This document shows, piece by piece, positions 37,617 through 45,589 of a stretch of DNA of 64,000 nucleotides. Within the stretch, counting starts at the first letter, position 1, and every line of letters begins with the position of its first letter. A program made the translations under genes and the position numbers. Source of the DNA: Chryseobacterium jejuense (GTDB lineage: Bacteria; Bacteroidota; Bacteroidia; Flavobacteriales; Weeksellaceae); the NCBI RefSeq assembly GCF_900100075.1, contig NZ_FNEG01000004.1:434001-498000 (forward strand), read 5' to 3'. The notes below the pieces were generated by a model. The model made no database searches and had not been told where the DNA came from. It saw nothing but the letters and a program-made list of their open reading frames with translations.

Positions 37617-37656
37617 AAAAGCCCTGAAAGTATTAAAACTTCCAAGGCTACTATAT
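37617..37656 (-). terminator. Hairpin after the graspetide operon
   Basis: On the minus strand AGCCttgGAAGTTTTAATAC pairs imperfectly with TTTCagGGCT and is followed by TTTTGT. It sits just beyond the stop of the second ligase gene and probably ends the operon. The stem has mismatches, so it is a moderate call. Confidence 0.5.
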
Positions 37657-37670
37657 AAAAAGTTAATCAT

Positions 37671-38675
37671 TTATACCATCACAACATTATCTCTTCTCGG
37701 AGCTTTATCACAGAGAACATCTGCAATACTCTTAGAGATAAGGTTTCCTTCCGTTAGCTTATCCAGCCAGAAGAATTCTCCGGCGGCATTAATTTCGATG
37801 AAGTAATATTCATCCTCAGGAGAAACAATAATATCTATTGCTCCATAGTCTACGTTATAAATATCCAAAAGTTCCAAAAGCTTTTCTTCAACATCTGCCG
37901 GTAATTCGGTCTGTACCCATTTATCAAGCAGATTAACCCCATCTTTTCTCCAGTCTACTTTAGCATCTTCAAACTGTTGAGAATCTACCTCAAAGGCATA
38001 AATATCTCTCCCCACGATAGTCACCCGCAGTTCTTTTTTCTTTTGAATCATTTTCTGAAACTGCATCGGGCAATACAGCAATGAATCCAGCTCTTCCAAT
38101 TTATCTTCACTCACCACATTGGTAAATACCACACTTTCCACACCATCTTCGTAGATAGCAAATCCGGTTTGCATCTTGGCCACAACATTTTGATGTTTTA
38201 AAATGAATTGTCTCGCCTCCTCAGGATTATTGGTCAGACAGGTTTCTGGTATAGAAAGTCCAATTTTTTGAGCAATTTTCAGCTGCTCCTCTTTACTGTC
38301 GAGCCTTCTGTAAACACTTGGTTTTCCTAATGAGTAGGCATCAATAGATTCAAAAAAACCGAATAATGTATTACGAATCTCTCCCATCGCTGCACTAAGA
38401 AACTTAGCATCCATTTCCTCCTTCAGTCCTTTTCCGATATTGTAAGCCCGGCGATACCAGACTGCTGAAATATCATCCAATCGGTATTTTTTTTCCGGTG
38501 TTTCAAGCATTGTAACCCATTCTCCATCCTGAAAAACGGTTGATAATTTATTCTGTAAAGGATATAAATCAACATCAAAGCGAATAACCTCACAATGGTT
38601 ATCCTGAATATATTCCGTTACTTTTTCAATGGAAAAATTATCTGCAGTATGTGTTATAATTAAAATTTTATTCAT
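37671..38675 (-). CDS. ATP-grasp graspetide ligase, MvdD/MdnC-like (CdnC-type)
   Basis: A 334-residue ATP-grasp ligase. From family knowledge such enzymes form omega-ester crosslinks between Thr/Ser and Asp/Glu side chains of a precursor peptide. MNKILIITHTADNFSIEKV at the start, ISAVWYRRAYN, VVAKMQTGFAIYEDGVESVV, LYCPMQFQKMIQKKKELRVT, and VDYGAIDIIVSPEDEYYFIE then INAAGEFFWLDKL match the microviridin MdnC/MvdD pattern closely. The ATG at 38675 overlaps the preceding ligase stop by eight bases; a longer frame from 38795 runs inside that gene and is rejected. Assignment as the ester-forming partner is inferred from similarity. Confidence 0.88.
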   Translation of the reverse strand: MNKILIITHTADNFSIEKVTEYIQDNHCEVIRFDVDLYPLQNKLSTVFQDGEWVTMLETPEKKYRLDDISAVWYRRAYNIGKGLKEEMDAKFLSAAMGEIRNTLFGFFESIDAYSLGKPSVYRRLDSKEEQLKIAQKIGLSIPETCLTNNPEEARQFILKHQNVVAKMQTGFAIYEDGVESVVFTNVVSEDKLEELDSLLYCPMQFQKMIQKKKELRVTIVGRDIYAFEVDSQQFEDAKVDWRKDGVNLLDKWVQTELPADVEEKLLELLDIYNVDYGAIDIIVSPEDEYYFIEINAAGEFFWLDKLTEGNLISKSIADVLCDKAPRRDNVVMV

Positions 38676-39624
38676 GAATATTGATTCTTTTAATAAGATT
38701 ATCGGCAATTCTTTCTGCAATAGGAAATCCCAGTTCTTTTTGAAGCATTCCCCATTCTCCTTGTGGATTGACTTCCAGAAAATAATATTTTCCATCTTTT
38801 CCCCGAATCATATCAATAGCTCCGGTATACAACCCCATTTCCTTCATCATTGAAGTCAGATTGATTTTGATATCCGCAGGCAATTCATAAGGTATCCAGG
38901 AATAGTCTTGATGACTTACCCTCCAATCTGCATTTTCACTGTTATTGATTTTTCCTGTATAAAATTCTCCATCTATATACATAATCCTCAGTTCATATTC
39001 TTTATCGATATAAGGCTGAAAAATCATAGGACAATAAATAATATCCGAAAGGTTTTCCAATGTTTCCTGTTCAATCACCATCGTGGAAATCAGATTCTCA
39101 CCACTCATTGTTTTCCGGGTTACGCCGTGAAGTTTTGCAATGGCTTTTCCTGAACAATGCTGTTCAAAAAAAGCTTTTACTTTCTCTTCATCATTGGTAA
39201 AAACCGTTGGAGGAACTATCAGATGATTTTGTTGGGCTATTTTTAGCTGAAGCATTTTATTCCCATCCATTTTCTTTTCTGTCTCATAAGGATTGATCCA
39301 TGGGAGGTGTTGTAGTTGGGTAAACAGATTGTAGCGCAGATGAGCATATTCATTCAGAAATATTTTTTCATATTCCTGATCCAGCTCTTCGGGAACACTC
39401 ATCCGCCATGCTTTTCTATGCCAGACTCCTGTAATATTATTGGAATGGATGGAATTTCCATCTCCATCAGTAATCTCAAATGAGTCCTCGCTGATGCTGA
39501 TTTTCTGAAGATGATTTAACTTGTCAGAATTCAGTCTGAAGTAGGGAATATTTTTAGAAGAAAGGTGTTGAAAGAAACGATCAATAGTATAAAAATCCTG
39601 TGAGTGGGTAATACAGAGAATCAT
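38668..39624 (-). CDS. ATP-grasp graspetide ligase, MvdC/MdnB-like (CdnB-type)
   Basis: A 318-residue paralogue of the neighbouring ligase. It begins MILCITHSQDFYTIDRFFQH, has ITGVWHRKAWRMSVPEE in place of the partner's WYRR block, AIAKLHGVTRKTMSGENLIS, IIYCPMIFQPYIDKEYELRI, and GLYTGAIDMIRGKDGKYYFL followed by EVNPQGEWGMLQ (metal/ATP site). In microviridin clusters the second ligase makes the Lys-Glu/Asp amide bond, so this is a candidate for that step. That is inference. It is the first ligase gene after the precursor and overlaps the next by eight bases. Confidence 0.85.
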   Translation of the reverse strand: MILCITHSQDFYTIDRFFQHLSSKNIPYFRLNSDKLNHLQKISISEDSFEITDGDGNSIHSNNITGVWHRKAWRMSVPEELDQEYEKIFLNEYAHLRYNLFTQLQHLPWINPYETEKKMDGNKMLQLKIAQQNHLIVPPTVFTNDEEKVKAFFEQHCSGKAIAKLHGVTRKTMSGENLISTMVIEQETLENLSDIIYCPMIFQPYIDKEYELRIMYIDGEFYTGKINNSENADWRVSHQDYSWIPYELPADIKINLTSMMKEMGLYTGAIDMIRGKDGKYYFLEVNPQGEWGMLQKELGFPIAERIADNLIKRINIHE

Positions 39625-39638
39625 TTGCCGACTTTATT

Positions 39639-39669
39639 AAAAAGGGAAACTTAACATGTTAAGTTTCCC
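39639..39669 (-). terminator. Hairpin between graspetide precursor and ligase genes (attenuator-like)
   Basis: A perfect palindrome with 13-base arms spans 39644-39669 (GGGAAACTTAAC core). Read on the minus strand it is followed directly by TTTTTAATAA. It lies 45 bases after the precursor stop and about 20 bases before the first ligase ATG. Partial termination here would give more precursor mRNA than enzyme mRNA, as in other RiPP operons. Confidence 0.8.
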
Positions 39670-39713
39670 CCTTTGTTACAATTTTGTTAATATGTTACTG
39701 TAAAATAATCATT

Positions 39714-39932
39714 TTATAGTTCAGCAGTATCATCATCCCCGTCAGAAGGATATTTCATAGTATGATCCATATCCGTTAACTTAGATGTTACGCCATCTAA
39801 AGTAGGTTTTGTAATCGTATCCCTCTCAGGAATTGTAATATCTGCACCTCCTTTTACTGTTTCCGGATCTTTAAGTTGTTTCTCAAGAAATGTTGCGAAA
39901 AACGGTTTCTTTTTTGAATTTTTGTTTTCCAT
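39714..39932 (-). CDS. Graspetide (microviridin-like) precursor peptide
   Basis: A 72-residue precursor. Residues 10-17, PFFATFLE, are the leader helix motif (PFFARFLE) recognised by microviridin ligases. A Gly-Gly at 28-29 is a possible leader cleavage site. The C-terminus has TMKYPSDGDDD at 58-68, matching the microviridin core T-x-K-Y-P-S-D-x-(E/D)-(E/D): Thr58 and Ser63 can give esters and Lys60 an amide with Asp66-68. An unusual Thr/Asp-rich stretch, TKPTLDGVTSKLTDMD (41-56), precedes it and could be another crosslinked segment. Products of the class often inhibit serine proteases. The two ligases follow on the same strand. Confidence 0.88.
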   Translation of the reverse strand: MENKNSKKKPFFATFLEKQLKDPETVKGGADITIPERDTITKPTLDGVTSKLTDMDHTMKYPSDGDDDTAEL

Positions 39933-40046
39933 AAGTTAATATGTTTGTTTATTTGATAATCGAATATACATAATTTTCAACTTATGGAGAAATAAATTAA
40001 TACTTTAAGATAATTTTAACATATTATCGAAATATAAAGTATATTA

Positions 40047-40826
40047 TTAATTTAAACCAAGAAATTGTTTAACAACAACAGCAAAATCAACAGGATTTTC
40101 AGCCTGAACCCAGTGTCCTGCATTTCTAACGGTTACAATCTTCGCTTTTGGAAATTGCTGTTTGATTCCGTATTCATCCTGTGGCAAAATATAATTGGAC
40201 TTTTCTCCAGCGATGAACAAGGTTTCTCCTTCAAAAACACCAAATTTCACAGCATTGGATACAAATTCATTATACTTTTCAGAGAGTGTTTTCAGGTTAA
40301 ATCTCCAATTCAGTTTTTTATTATCGTCCCAATATAGATTCTTTGTTAAAAACTGTATCGTTGATTTTTCCGGAATATACTGACTCAAAACAGCTTCCAC
40401 ATCATTTCTTGAACCTACTGTATTAAAATCTACCGTTTCAAGGGCCTTGATGATTCCCTGATGGTGTGGCGGATAGGCTTTTGGTGAAATATCTACCACG
40501 ATCAGTTTCTCTACCCTTTCAGGATATTTTAAAGCAAACTGCATCACAGCTTTTCCACCTAAAGAATGTCCTAAAACATGAGCTTTCTGAATGCCATAAT
40601 ACTCCATATAATGAGCAATGTCATCAGCAAGATCATCGTGAGACATATCATCGGAATGAAAACTTCTTCCGTGATTTCTAAGGTCAATAAGATGCACCGG
40701 AAGATATTCTCCAAGATCTTTCCCGAAGCTTCCCCAGTTATCAAGCATTCCAAACAATCCGTGGAATACTAAAAGCGGCGTAGCGGTTGAACCTTCGCCA
40801 AATATTTTTGAGTTTAAGATTTCCAT
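40047..40826 (-). CDS. Alpha/beta-hydrolase, YbfF-like esterase
   Basis: A 259-residue hydrolase. LLVFHGLFGMLDNWGSFGKD carries the oxyanion loop HGLFG. The nucleophile elbow AHVLGHSLGGKAVMQFALKY gives Ser near residue 98, and NAGHWVQAENP near residue 238 supplies the catalytic His. HLIDLRNHGRSFHSDDMSHD is typical of the YbfF group (short-chain or acyl-CoA esterases). It is upstream of the graspetide precursor on the same strand but separated by 114 AT-rich bases, so a role in that cluster is not supported. Confidence 0.85.
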   Translation of the reverse strand: MEILNSKIFGEGSTATPLLVFHGLFGMLDNWGSFGKDLGEYLPVHLIDLRNHGRSFHSDDMSHDDLADDIAHYMEYYGIQKAHVLGHSLGGKAVMQFALKYPERVEKLIVVDISPKAYPPHHQGIIKALETVDFNTVGSRNDVEAVLSQYIPEKSTIQFLTKNLYWDDNKKLNWRFNLKTLSEKYNEFVSNAVKFGVFEGETLFIAGEKSNYILPQDEYGIKQQFPKAKIVTVRNAGHWVQAENPVDFAVVVKQFLGLN

Positions 40827-40918
40827 ATTTTTTTAAATAACAGATTTGAAACACAGATTTCAGAAGATATTGACAAGACTTTTACAACAAGGTCTGAGTC
40901 ACACATCTGACCTCTATT

Positions 40919-41638
40919 TTACCATTTTGCTAATCTCTTCAAATAAGATTGAACTGTATTTTCCAAGCCCATATATAACGCTTCAGAAACCAAAGCATGT
41001 CCGATGGACACTTCTAAAAGATTAGGAATAGTATCAGCGAAATATTTCAGATTTTCAAGGCTCAAATCATGTCCTGCATTAATTCCCAATCCGAATTCAT
41101 TGGCCACTACAGCAGTATCATAATAAGGCTTGATCGCCTGTTCTTTATTAGACAGATAGTTTTTTGCATAAGCTTCCGTATACAGTTCAATTCTGTCTGC
41201 ACCTGTCTTTGCCGCATATTCTACCAACTCAGGTAAAGGATCAAGAAAAATAGAGGTACGGATACCTGCATTTTTAAATTCTGCAATAATTTCTGTAAGA
41301 TAATCCAGGTGTTTTTTAGTATCCCAACCTGCATTGGAAGTAATAGCATCATCTGCATCCGGAACCAGAGTTACCTGTTCAGGTTTCACATCCAATACCA
41401 TATCAATAAAAGACTGATGTGGATTTCCTTCAATATTAAACTCAGTCGTCACCAATGGCTTCAGATCATAGACATCTTTTCTTGTAATATGTCTCTCATC
41501 CGGTCTTGGGTGAATTGTAATTCCCTGACCTCCGAATTCCTGAATTTTTATAGCAGCCTCTGTCACACTTGGTGTTTCACCTCCTCTTGCATTTCTTAAT
41601 GTCGCAATCTTATTGATGTTTACGCTTAGTTTTGTCAT
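40919..41638 (-). CDS. pdxJ: Pyridoxine 5'-phosphate synthase
   Basis: A 239-residue TIM-barrel enzyme that joins 3-amino-2-oxopropyl phosphate and deoxyxylulose 5-phosphate to make pyridoxine phosphate. TKLSVNINKIATLRNARGGE at the start, GITIHPRPDERHITRKDVYD with the substrate His and Arg residues, EFNIEGNPHQSFIDMVLDVK, PEQVTLVPD, INAGHDLSLENL and EVSIGHALVSEALYMGLE at the end are all conserved PdxJ blocks. Length is normal. It is 92 bases upstream of the hydrolase gene on the same strand. Confidence 0.96.
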   Translation of the reverse strand: MTKLSVNINKIATLRNARGGETPSVTEAAIKIQEFGGQGITIHPRPDERHITRKDVYDLKPLVTTEFNIEGNPHQSFIDMVLDVKPEQVTLVPDADDAITSNAGWDTKKHLDYLTEIIAEFKNAGIRTSIFLDPLPELVEYAAKTGADRIELYTEAYAKNYLSNKEQAIKPYYDTAVVANEFGLGINAGHDLSLENLKYFADTIPNLLEVSIGHALVSEALYMGLENTVQSYLKRLAKW

Positions 41639-41651
41639 TTTTTTATTTAGA

Positions 41652-41705
41652 TGTTAGATAACAGAAGCTAGAAGATGGAAGGCAGAAGCTGGAAGTTTAT
41701 CCAGA
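41652..41705. repeat. GCTGGAAG intergenic repeat, copy D
   Basis: ACAGAAGCTAGAAGATGGAA is followed by GGCAGAAGCTGGAAGTTTAT. The AGAAGCTGGAAGTTTAT end is shared with the copy at 23255-23271. It lies between the MscS channel and pdxJ genes. No inverted partner is obvious here. Confidence 0.55.
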
Positions 41706-41779
41706 CTACTACTTCTTTTTGACGTTCTAACTCCATTATCACTTAAGTTGAATTTATTTTTTAGAGACCTAACCTCTTT

Positions 41780-43042
41780 TTATACTTTAACACTTACCTG
41801 CATCACCTGAAGCTCAAACTCTTTGGATGCTACCAGTAAATGATCGAAAATATCAGCCTGAATCTGCTCAAAATGTTCCCATTTGGAATCATTTGCGAAA
41901 CAATAGACCTCAAGCGGAAGTCCTTGTGGGGTAATTTCCAGCTGCCGAACCATTCTTGTTGCATTTTTCTCCACATCAGGATCATTTTCTATATATCTCT
42001 GTGCATAATATCTGAAGACCCCAATATTGGTTAACTGCCTTCCGTTAATCGTCTTATCATTATTGCTCAGGCTCTCTTTTTCATTTCTGATTTCCACTCT
42101 TTTCTGTTCGAGATAATCTGCAATAAGGTTAATTTCTTTTAAACGCTCAATATCTTCATCCGTAAGAAACTTAAAAGAATTGATATTAAAATAAATAGAT
42201 TTCTTAATTCTTCTATTATTGGACTCGGACATTACCTGCATGTTTTTGATCTCCGTAGTCAGAAAATCATAGGTAGGAATAGTAGAAATAGTTTTATCAA
42301 AATTGGTGATTTTTGTAGTCAGAAGGCTTATTTCTGTAATATTTCCTTCTATACTGTATTTGGGAATACTGATCCAATCGCCTACTTTTAAATTCTTGGA
42401 AGTAGCTACGTGAATCCCGGTAACAAATCCCAGAATAGTGTCTCTGAAAACAAGTACTAAAACTGCCGTTATTGCCCCAAGACTTCCTAAAATTGTTCCT
42501 CCTTTAATTCCAAAAATCAAGCAGATACCTATTACAGAAAGTACAAAGATTCCAAATATTTTTACACTTTCTGAAATAGCATTAAGCGTCATAATTTTGT
42601 AGTAATCCTGCTTAATCACAAAATAATTTCTAAAAGCTGTTAATGCTCTAAATAATAACCCTGCTATAACAAAAATAGTTGCTACTCCCACAATTATTTC
42701 CAGCAATGCAAAGCTTTTCGGATGTCTGTAGAAAACAGAAAACAATGCATATCCGGCAAAATTCAATGCTCCTAAATGAACCACAGAATTAGTAATTCTT
42801 GAATCATAGATTGACTTTAAAACAGGAAATTTTTCTTTATCAAAAAAGAATTTGAAAATAGTATTGACAATAAATTTAAAAACAAAATCCAAAATATAAA
42901 TCATCCCTGCCAGAAATATAAATTTCAGCATAATCTGAATGGGAAGTGCCAGCTCAGAATACACATGATCCCTCACAAAATAATGAATCTGATCGCTGAT
43001 ATTCTGTAAAAAATCTCTAGTATCTTGTATTTCGTCTTTCAT
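41780..43042 (-). CDS. MscS-family mechanosensitive channel, YbdG-like
   Basis: A 420-residue inner-membrane protein with about five helices in the first 190 residues, then the MscS core. GAITAVLVLVFRDTILGFVT is the pore-lining region, and KVGDWISIPKYSIEGNITEI followed by SLLTTKITNFDKTISTIPTY are the beta-domain signatures. The length and the KYSIEGNITEISLLTTKI block fit the E. coli YbdG (MscM) subgroup rather than short MscS. It would release solutes under osmotic downshock. Confidence 0.88.
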   Translation of the reverse strand: MKDEIQDTRDFLQNISDQIHYFVRDHVYSELALPIQIMLKFIFLAGMIYILDFVFKFIVNTIFKFFFDKEKFPVLKSIYDSRITNSVVHLGALNFAGYALFSVFYRHPKSFALLEIIVGVATIFVIAGLLFRALTAFRNYFVIKQDYYKIMTLNAISESVKIFGIFVLSVIGICLIFGIKGGTILGSLGAITAVLVLVFRDTILGFVTGIHVATSKNLKVGDWISIPKYSIEGNITEISLLTTKITNFDKTISTIPTYDFLTTEIKNMQVMSESNNRRIKKSIYFNINSFKFLTDEDIERLKEINLIADYLEQKRVEIRNEKESLSNNDKTINGRQLTNIGVFRYYAQRYIENDPDVEKNATRMVRQLEITPQGLPLEVYCFANDSKWEHFEQIQADIFDHLLVASKEFELQVMQVSVKV

Positions 43043-43219
43043 TACAGCAAATTTATAAAATTAAGGATGATGATGTTACTATTCACAATCAATTTTCATC
43101 CCAAAATTTAAAGCGCGTTATAAATTTGCATTAAATCATTTAAAAATCTCCTGTATTTTCATAATCCGCCCTATTTGTTGAATCACTAAGGTTTCATATA
43201 TTCGTTTATATTTTAAAGA

Positions 43220-43711
43220 ATGGACACAACTGTTATTAATATTCTCTGTCTTATTTTATTGTTTGTAGGGATACTAGGCACCTTCCTTCCTGTATTACCC
43301 GGACTTTTGTTAAGCATCTGCGGATTGCTGATCTATAAATTCGGGACCGATGCTGATCTTCCGATGATTTATATCTGGGCTTTTGGAATTCTCACGGCAG
43401 CTTCTGTTATTTTAAGTTATGTAATTCCTGCACGAACCAACAGGAAATACGGCGGAACCCGCTGGGGAAGTATTGGTTCTGTAGTAGGAACTATTGTCGG
43501 GATTTTCATTCCAATCCCGTTAGGCTTCCTTATCGGAATGTTTGCAGGGGTTTTTATTGGTGAAATGCTTCACGACAGCAAAGACATGAACAAAGCGTTG
43601 CAGTCCACTAAAGGTGCTCTCATTGGATTTATTTATGGTACCGGCTTCAGTTTCGTTGTGGGTGTGGCAATGTTTTTGGTAGTATTCCTTAATATGTTTG
43701 ATATTATTTAA
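43220..43711 (+). CDS. DUF456 small membrane protein
   Basis: A 163-residue membrane protein with four hydrophobic segments. The start LILLFVGILGTFLPVLPGLL and the middle YVIPARTNRKYGGTRWGSIG followed by GSVVGTIVGIFIPIPLGFLI are the DUF456 signature, with Gly-rich membrane segments. Function is not known. A diverged -7 box (TATATTTT) precedes the ATG. The lipoprotein gene follows after 19 bases and is probably co-transcribed. Confidence 0.85.
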   Translation: MDTTVINILCLILLFVGILGTFLPVLPGLLLSICGLLIYKFGTDADLPMIYIWAFGILTAASVILSYVIPARTNRKYGGTRWGSIGSVVGTIVGIFIPIPLGFLIGMFAGVFIGEMLHDSKDMNKALQSTKGALIGFIYGTGFSFVVGVAMFLVVFLNMFDII

Positions 43712-43730
43712 CTCAAAAAAAAGAAAAATC

Positions 43731-44249
43731 ATGCTTCATAAAGCCATCTTATTCAGCCTGGGAGTTTTCGCATTAACAGGATGTGATGCCCAAAAGAAAG
43801 TTAAAGCAAATTCAAAAGCTCCTGAAATGACGACCAATACAAAGTCTGATGAGCAAAAGAATGATCTCATCTACCTGAATGAAGGAGAAAATAAGTTTCT
43901 TCTGGATTATAAAATGAACATCACTTTCAAGGGAATTTCTGAAGACAGCCGATGTCCTGAAGGGGTAAATTGCATCTGGGCCGGAGTTGCTCTTGCTCAA
44001 ATTGAAGTTATGGGGACTTCTACCCGCCCTGTCCTTTTGAATCTTGCCAGTATGGATTTTCCCAATCGAAACTATCACCAATCTGCAGAGTTCAACGGCT
44101 ATACCATCACCCTGCAGGAAGTCACTCCATATCCTAAAGCAGGAGGAGCTGAAGAGTTAAATGGAAAATATAAAATTGGGGTAAGTATTAAAAACAACAG
44201 ACCTTCATCAGACACTACCAAGAAATCGCCTCCTTCCCTTTGGAAATAA
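43731..44249 (+). CDS. Lipoprotein of unknown function
   Basis: A 172-residue predicted lipoprotein. The ATG at 43731 gives the signal MLHKAILFSLGVFALTGCD with Cys18; a start at 43698 would overlap the DUF456 gene and misplace the signal. The mature domain has NEGENKFLLDYKMNITFKGI, SEDSRCPEGVNCIWAGVALA with two cysteines, and a terminal EELNGKYKIGVSIKN strand. The CPEGVNCIWAG motif recurs in uncharacterised Bacteroidota proteins, from memory. The 3' end overlaps the convergent ung gene by 35 bases. Confidence 0.75.
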   Translation: MLHKAILFSLGVFALTGCDAQKKVKANSKAPEMTTNTKSDEQKNDLIYLNEGENKFLLDYKMNITFKGISEDSRCPEGVNCIWAGVALAQIEVMGTSTRPVLLNLASMDFPNRNYHQSAEFNGYTITLQEVTPYPKAGGAEELNGKYKIGVSIKNNRPSSDTTKKSPPSLWK

Positions 44250-44856
44250 GATATTCATTAATTTTTGAGAAGGGCTTACTTCCGAAAAATCCTCTATAAA
44301 CAGAAAATGGTGATGGGTGTGCCGATTTCAATATAAAATGCTTAGCCGGATCAATAAGTTCGGCTTTTTTCTGTGCAAAAGCTCCCCATAACACGAAAAC
44401 TACGTTCTCTTTTTTATCTGAGATCTCTTTAATGATGTAGTTGGTGAATGTTTCCCAGCCAAGATCTTTGTGAGAATTCGGTGAATGGGCACGTACGGTA
44501 AGGGTTGCATTTAATAAAAGAACACCTTGCTTTCCCCAATCATCCAATTCTTTAGAGGTTCTTACCACTCCCAGATCATCTTTTAACTCGATAAAAATAT
44601 TCTTAAGGGATGGTGGTGCTGTAACTTGCTCAGACACGGAAAAACATAAACCATTAGCCTGATAATCGTTATGATAAGGGTCCTGACCAATAATCACTAC
44701 CTCAACATCTTCAAATGCTGTAATTTCCAACGCTCTGAAAATTTGATTTTTCGGAGGAAAAACCTTGGTGGTTGCATATTCATTTTTTACTTTTTCCCAA
44801 AGGGTTGTAAAATATTCTGTACTTTTTATCGGGGCTAAAATTTCTGTCCAGGTCAT
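44215..44856 (-). CDS. ung: Uracil-DNA glycosylase
   Basis: A 213-residue family 1 glycosylase that removes uracil from DNA. The water-activating loop VEVVIIGQDPYHNDYQANGL with the catalytic Asp lies near residues 52-71. APPSLKNIFIELKDDLG, WGKQGVLLLNATLTVRAHSP, and the Leu-intercalation loop ILKSAHPSPFSVYRGFFGSK with the catalytic His follow. The ATG at 44856 (MTWTEILAPIK) matches the family start; the longer frame from 44901 adds a spurious segment. The gene ends inside the convergent lipoprotein gene. Confidence 0.96.
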   Translation of the reverse strand: MTWTEILAPIKSTEYFTTLWEKVKNEYATTKVFPPKNQIFRALEITAFEDVEVVIIGQDPYHNDYQANGLCFSVSEQVTAPPSLKNIFIELKDDLGVVRTSKELDDWGKQGVLLLNATLTVRAHSPNSHKDLGWETFTNYIIKEISDKKENVVFVLWGAFAQKKAELIDPAKHFILKSAHPSPFSVYRGFFGSKPFSKINEYLISKGKEAISW

Positions 44857-44955
44857 GCTGCAAAAGTACTTAATATTAAAATAAAAGCATAATCTACCCA
44901 TTAAATATCTTCACTTTTCTTTCTGTTAGATATGGGACAAGATAATAGATACCAC

Positions 44956-45462
44956 TCAATCTCTATTTAAACTAAAAATAGTATTGTCTGGATTATGTTC
45001 ATCTTTTTCACCTTCTTCAAGAACAAAATTTTGCTTTAAAAGGAGCATTTTAGAGTTTTCGTTGAACTTATTTGTAACAGCAATAATCTTCTGTAATTGC
45101 AATTGATTAAACCCATGCTCTAAAACGCTATGGAGAGCTTCGGACATGAGCCCTTTTCGATGATAATCCGGTAACAGCTCATACCCGACTTCTGCGGTCT
45201 TTCTATCTTCTGAAAAATTCCAGAGACATATTGTTCCGATAAGATTTGAACGGTCTTTATATGAAATTCCCCAGAAAACAATTTCTTTATGCTGCGTTTT
45301 TCTTTTAATATGCAGAATAAATTCCAACGCATCATAATTGGTTTTGGGAGAATTTCTTTTCACATATTGATTGATAACCTCATTACTTCTGATTCGAAGA
45401 ATATCCTCTATATGAGCTTCATTGATTTCTTTTAAGGCCAATCTTTCAGTTTCCAGTTTCAT
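44956..45462 (-). CDS. GNAT acetyltransferase, RimJ/RimL-like
   Basis: A 168-residue cytoplasmic N-acetyltransferase. MKLETERLALKEINEAHIED at the start, GTICLWNFSEDRKTAEVGYE, LLPDYHRKGLMSEALHSVLE (the acetyl-CoA loop, here HRKGLMSEA) and AVTNKFNENSKMLLLKQNFV are in RimJ/RimL order. The start at 45462 is chosen over 45486 because the family begins with METERL-like residues. The substrate could be a ribosomal protein, an amino acid or a small molecule. Confidence 0.85.
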   Translation of the reverse strand: MKLETERLALKEINEAHIEDILRIRSNEVINQYVKRNSPKTNYDALEFILHIKRKTQHKEIVFWGISYKDRSNLIGTICLWNFSEDRKTAEVGYELLPDYHRKGLMSEALHSVLEHGFNQLQLQKIIAVTNKFNENSKMLLLKQNFVLEEGEKDEHNPDNTIFSLNRD

Positions 45463-45577
45463 ATTTTCATTAAAAATTATCATCAAATCTTTGAAAAGAA
45501 ATATTGAATAGGGAATAATTCTTTCATTAATCTATTTTGTAAATCACTCAAATATACGTAATAATCAAAATTCTCAC

Positions 45578-45585
45578 TAAATTTG
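45578..45585 (+). promoter_or_regulatory. TAnnTTTG box directly before mutS2
   Basis: TAAATTTG is an exact -7 consensus ending four bases before the proposed GTG start at 45590, the same geometry as the FUSC gene. This suggests a leaderless message. No suitably placed TTG is present. Confidence 0.4.
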
Positions 45586-45589
45586 CATT

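Noticed and set aside
38676..38795. N-terminal extension of the second graspetide ligase
   Set aside because: The extension lies inside the first ligase gene, and the family starts with MxKILIITHT at 38675, so the longer frame is by chance.
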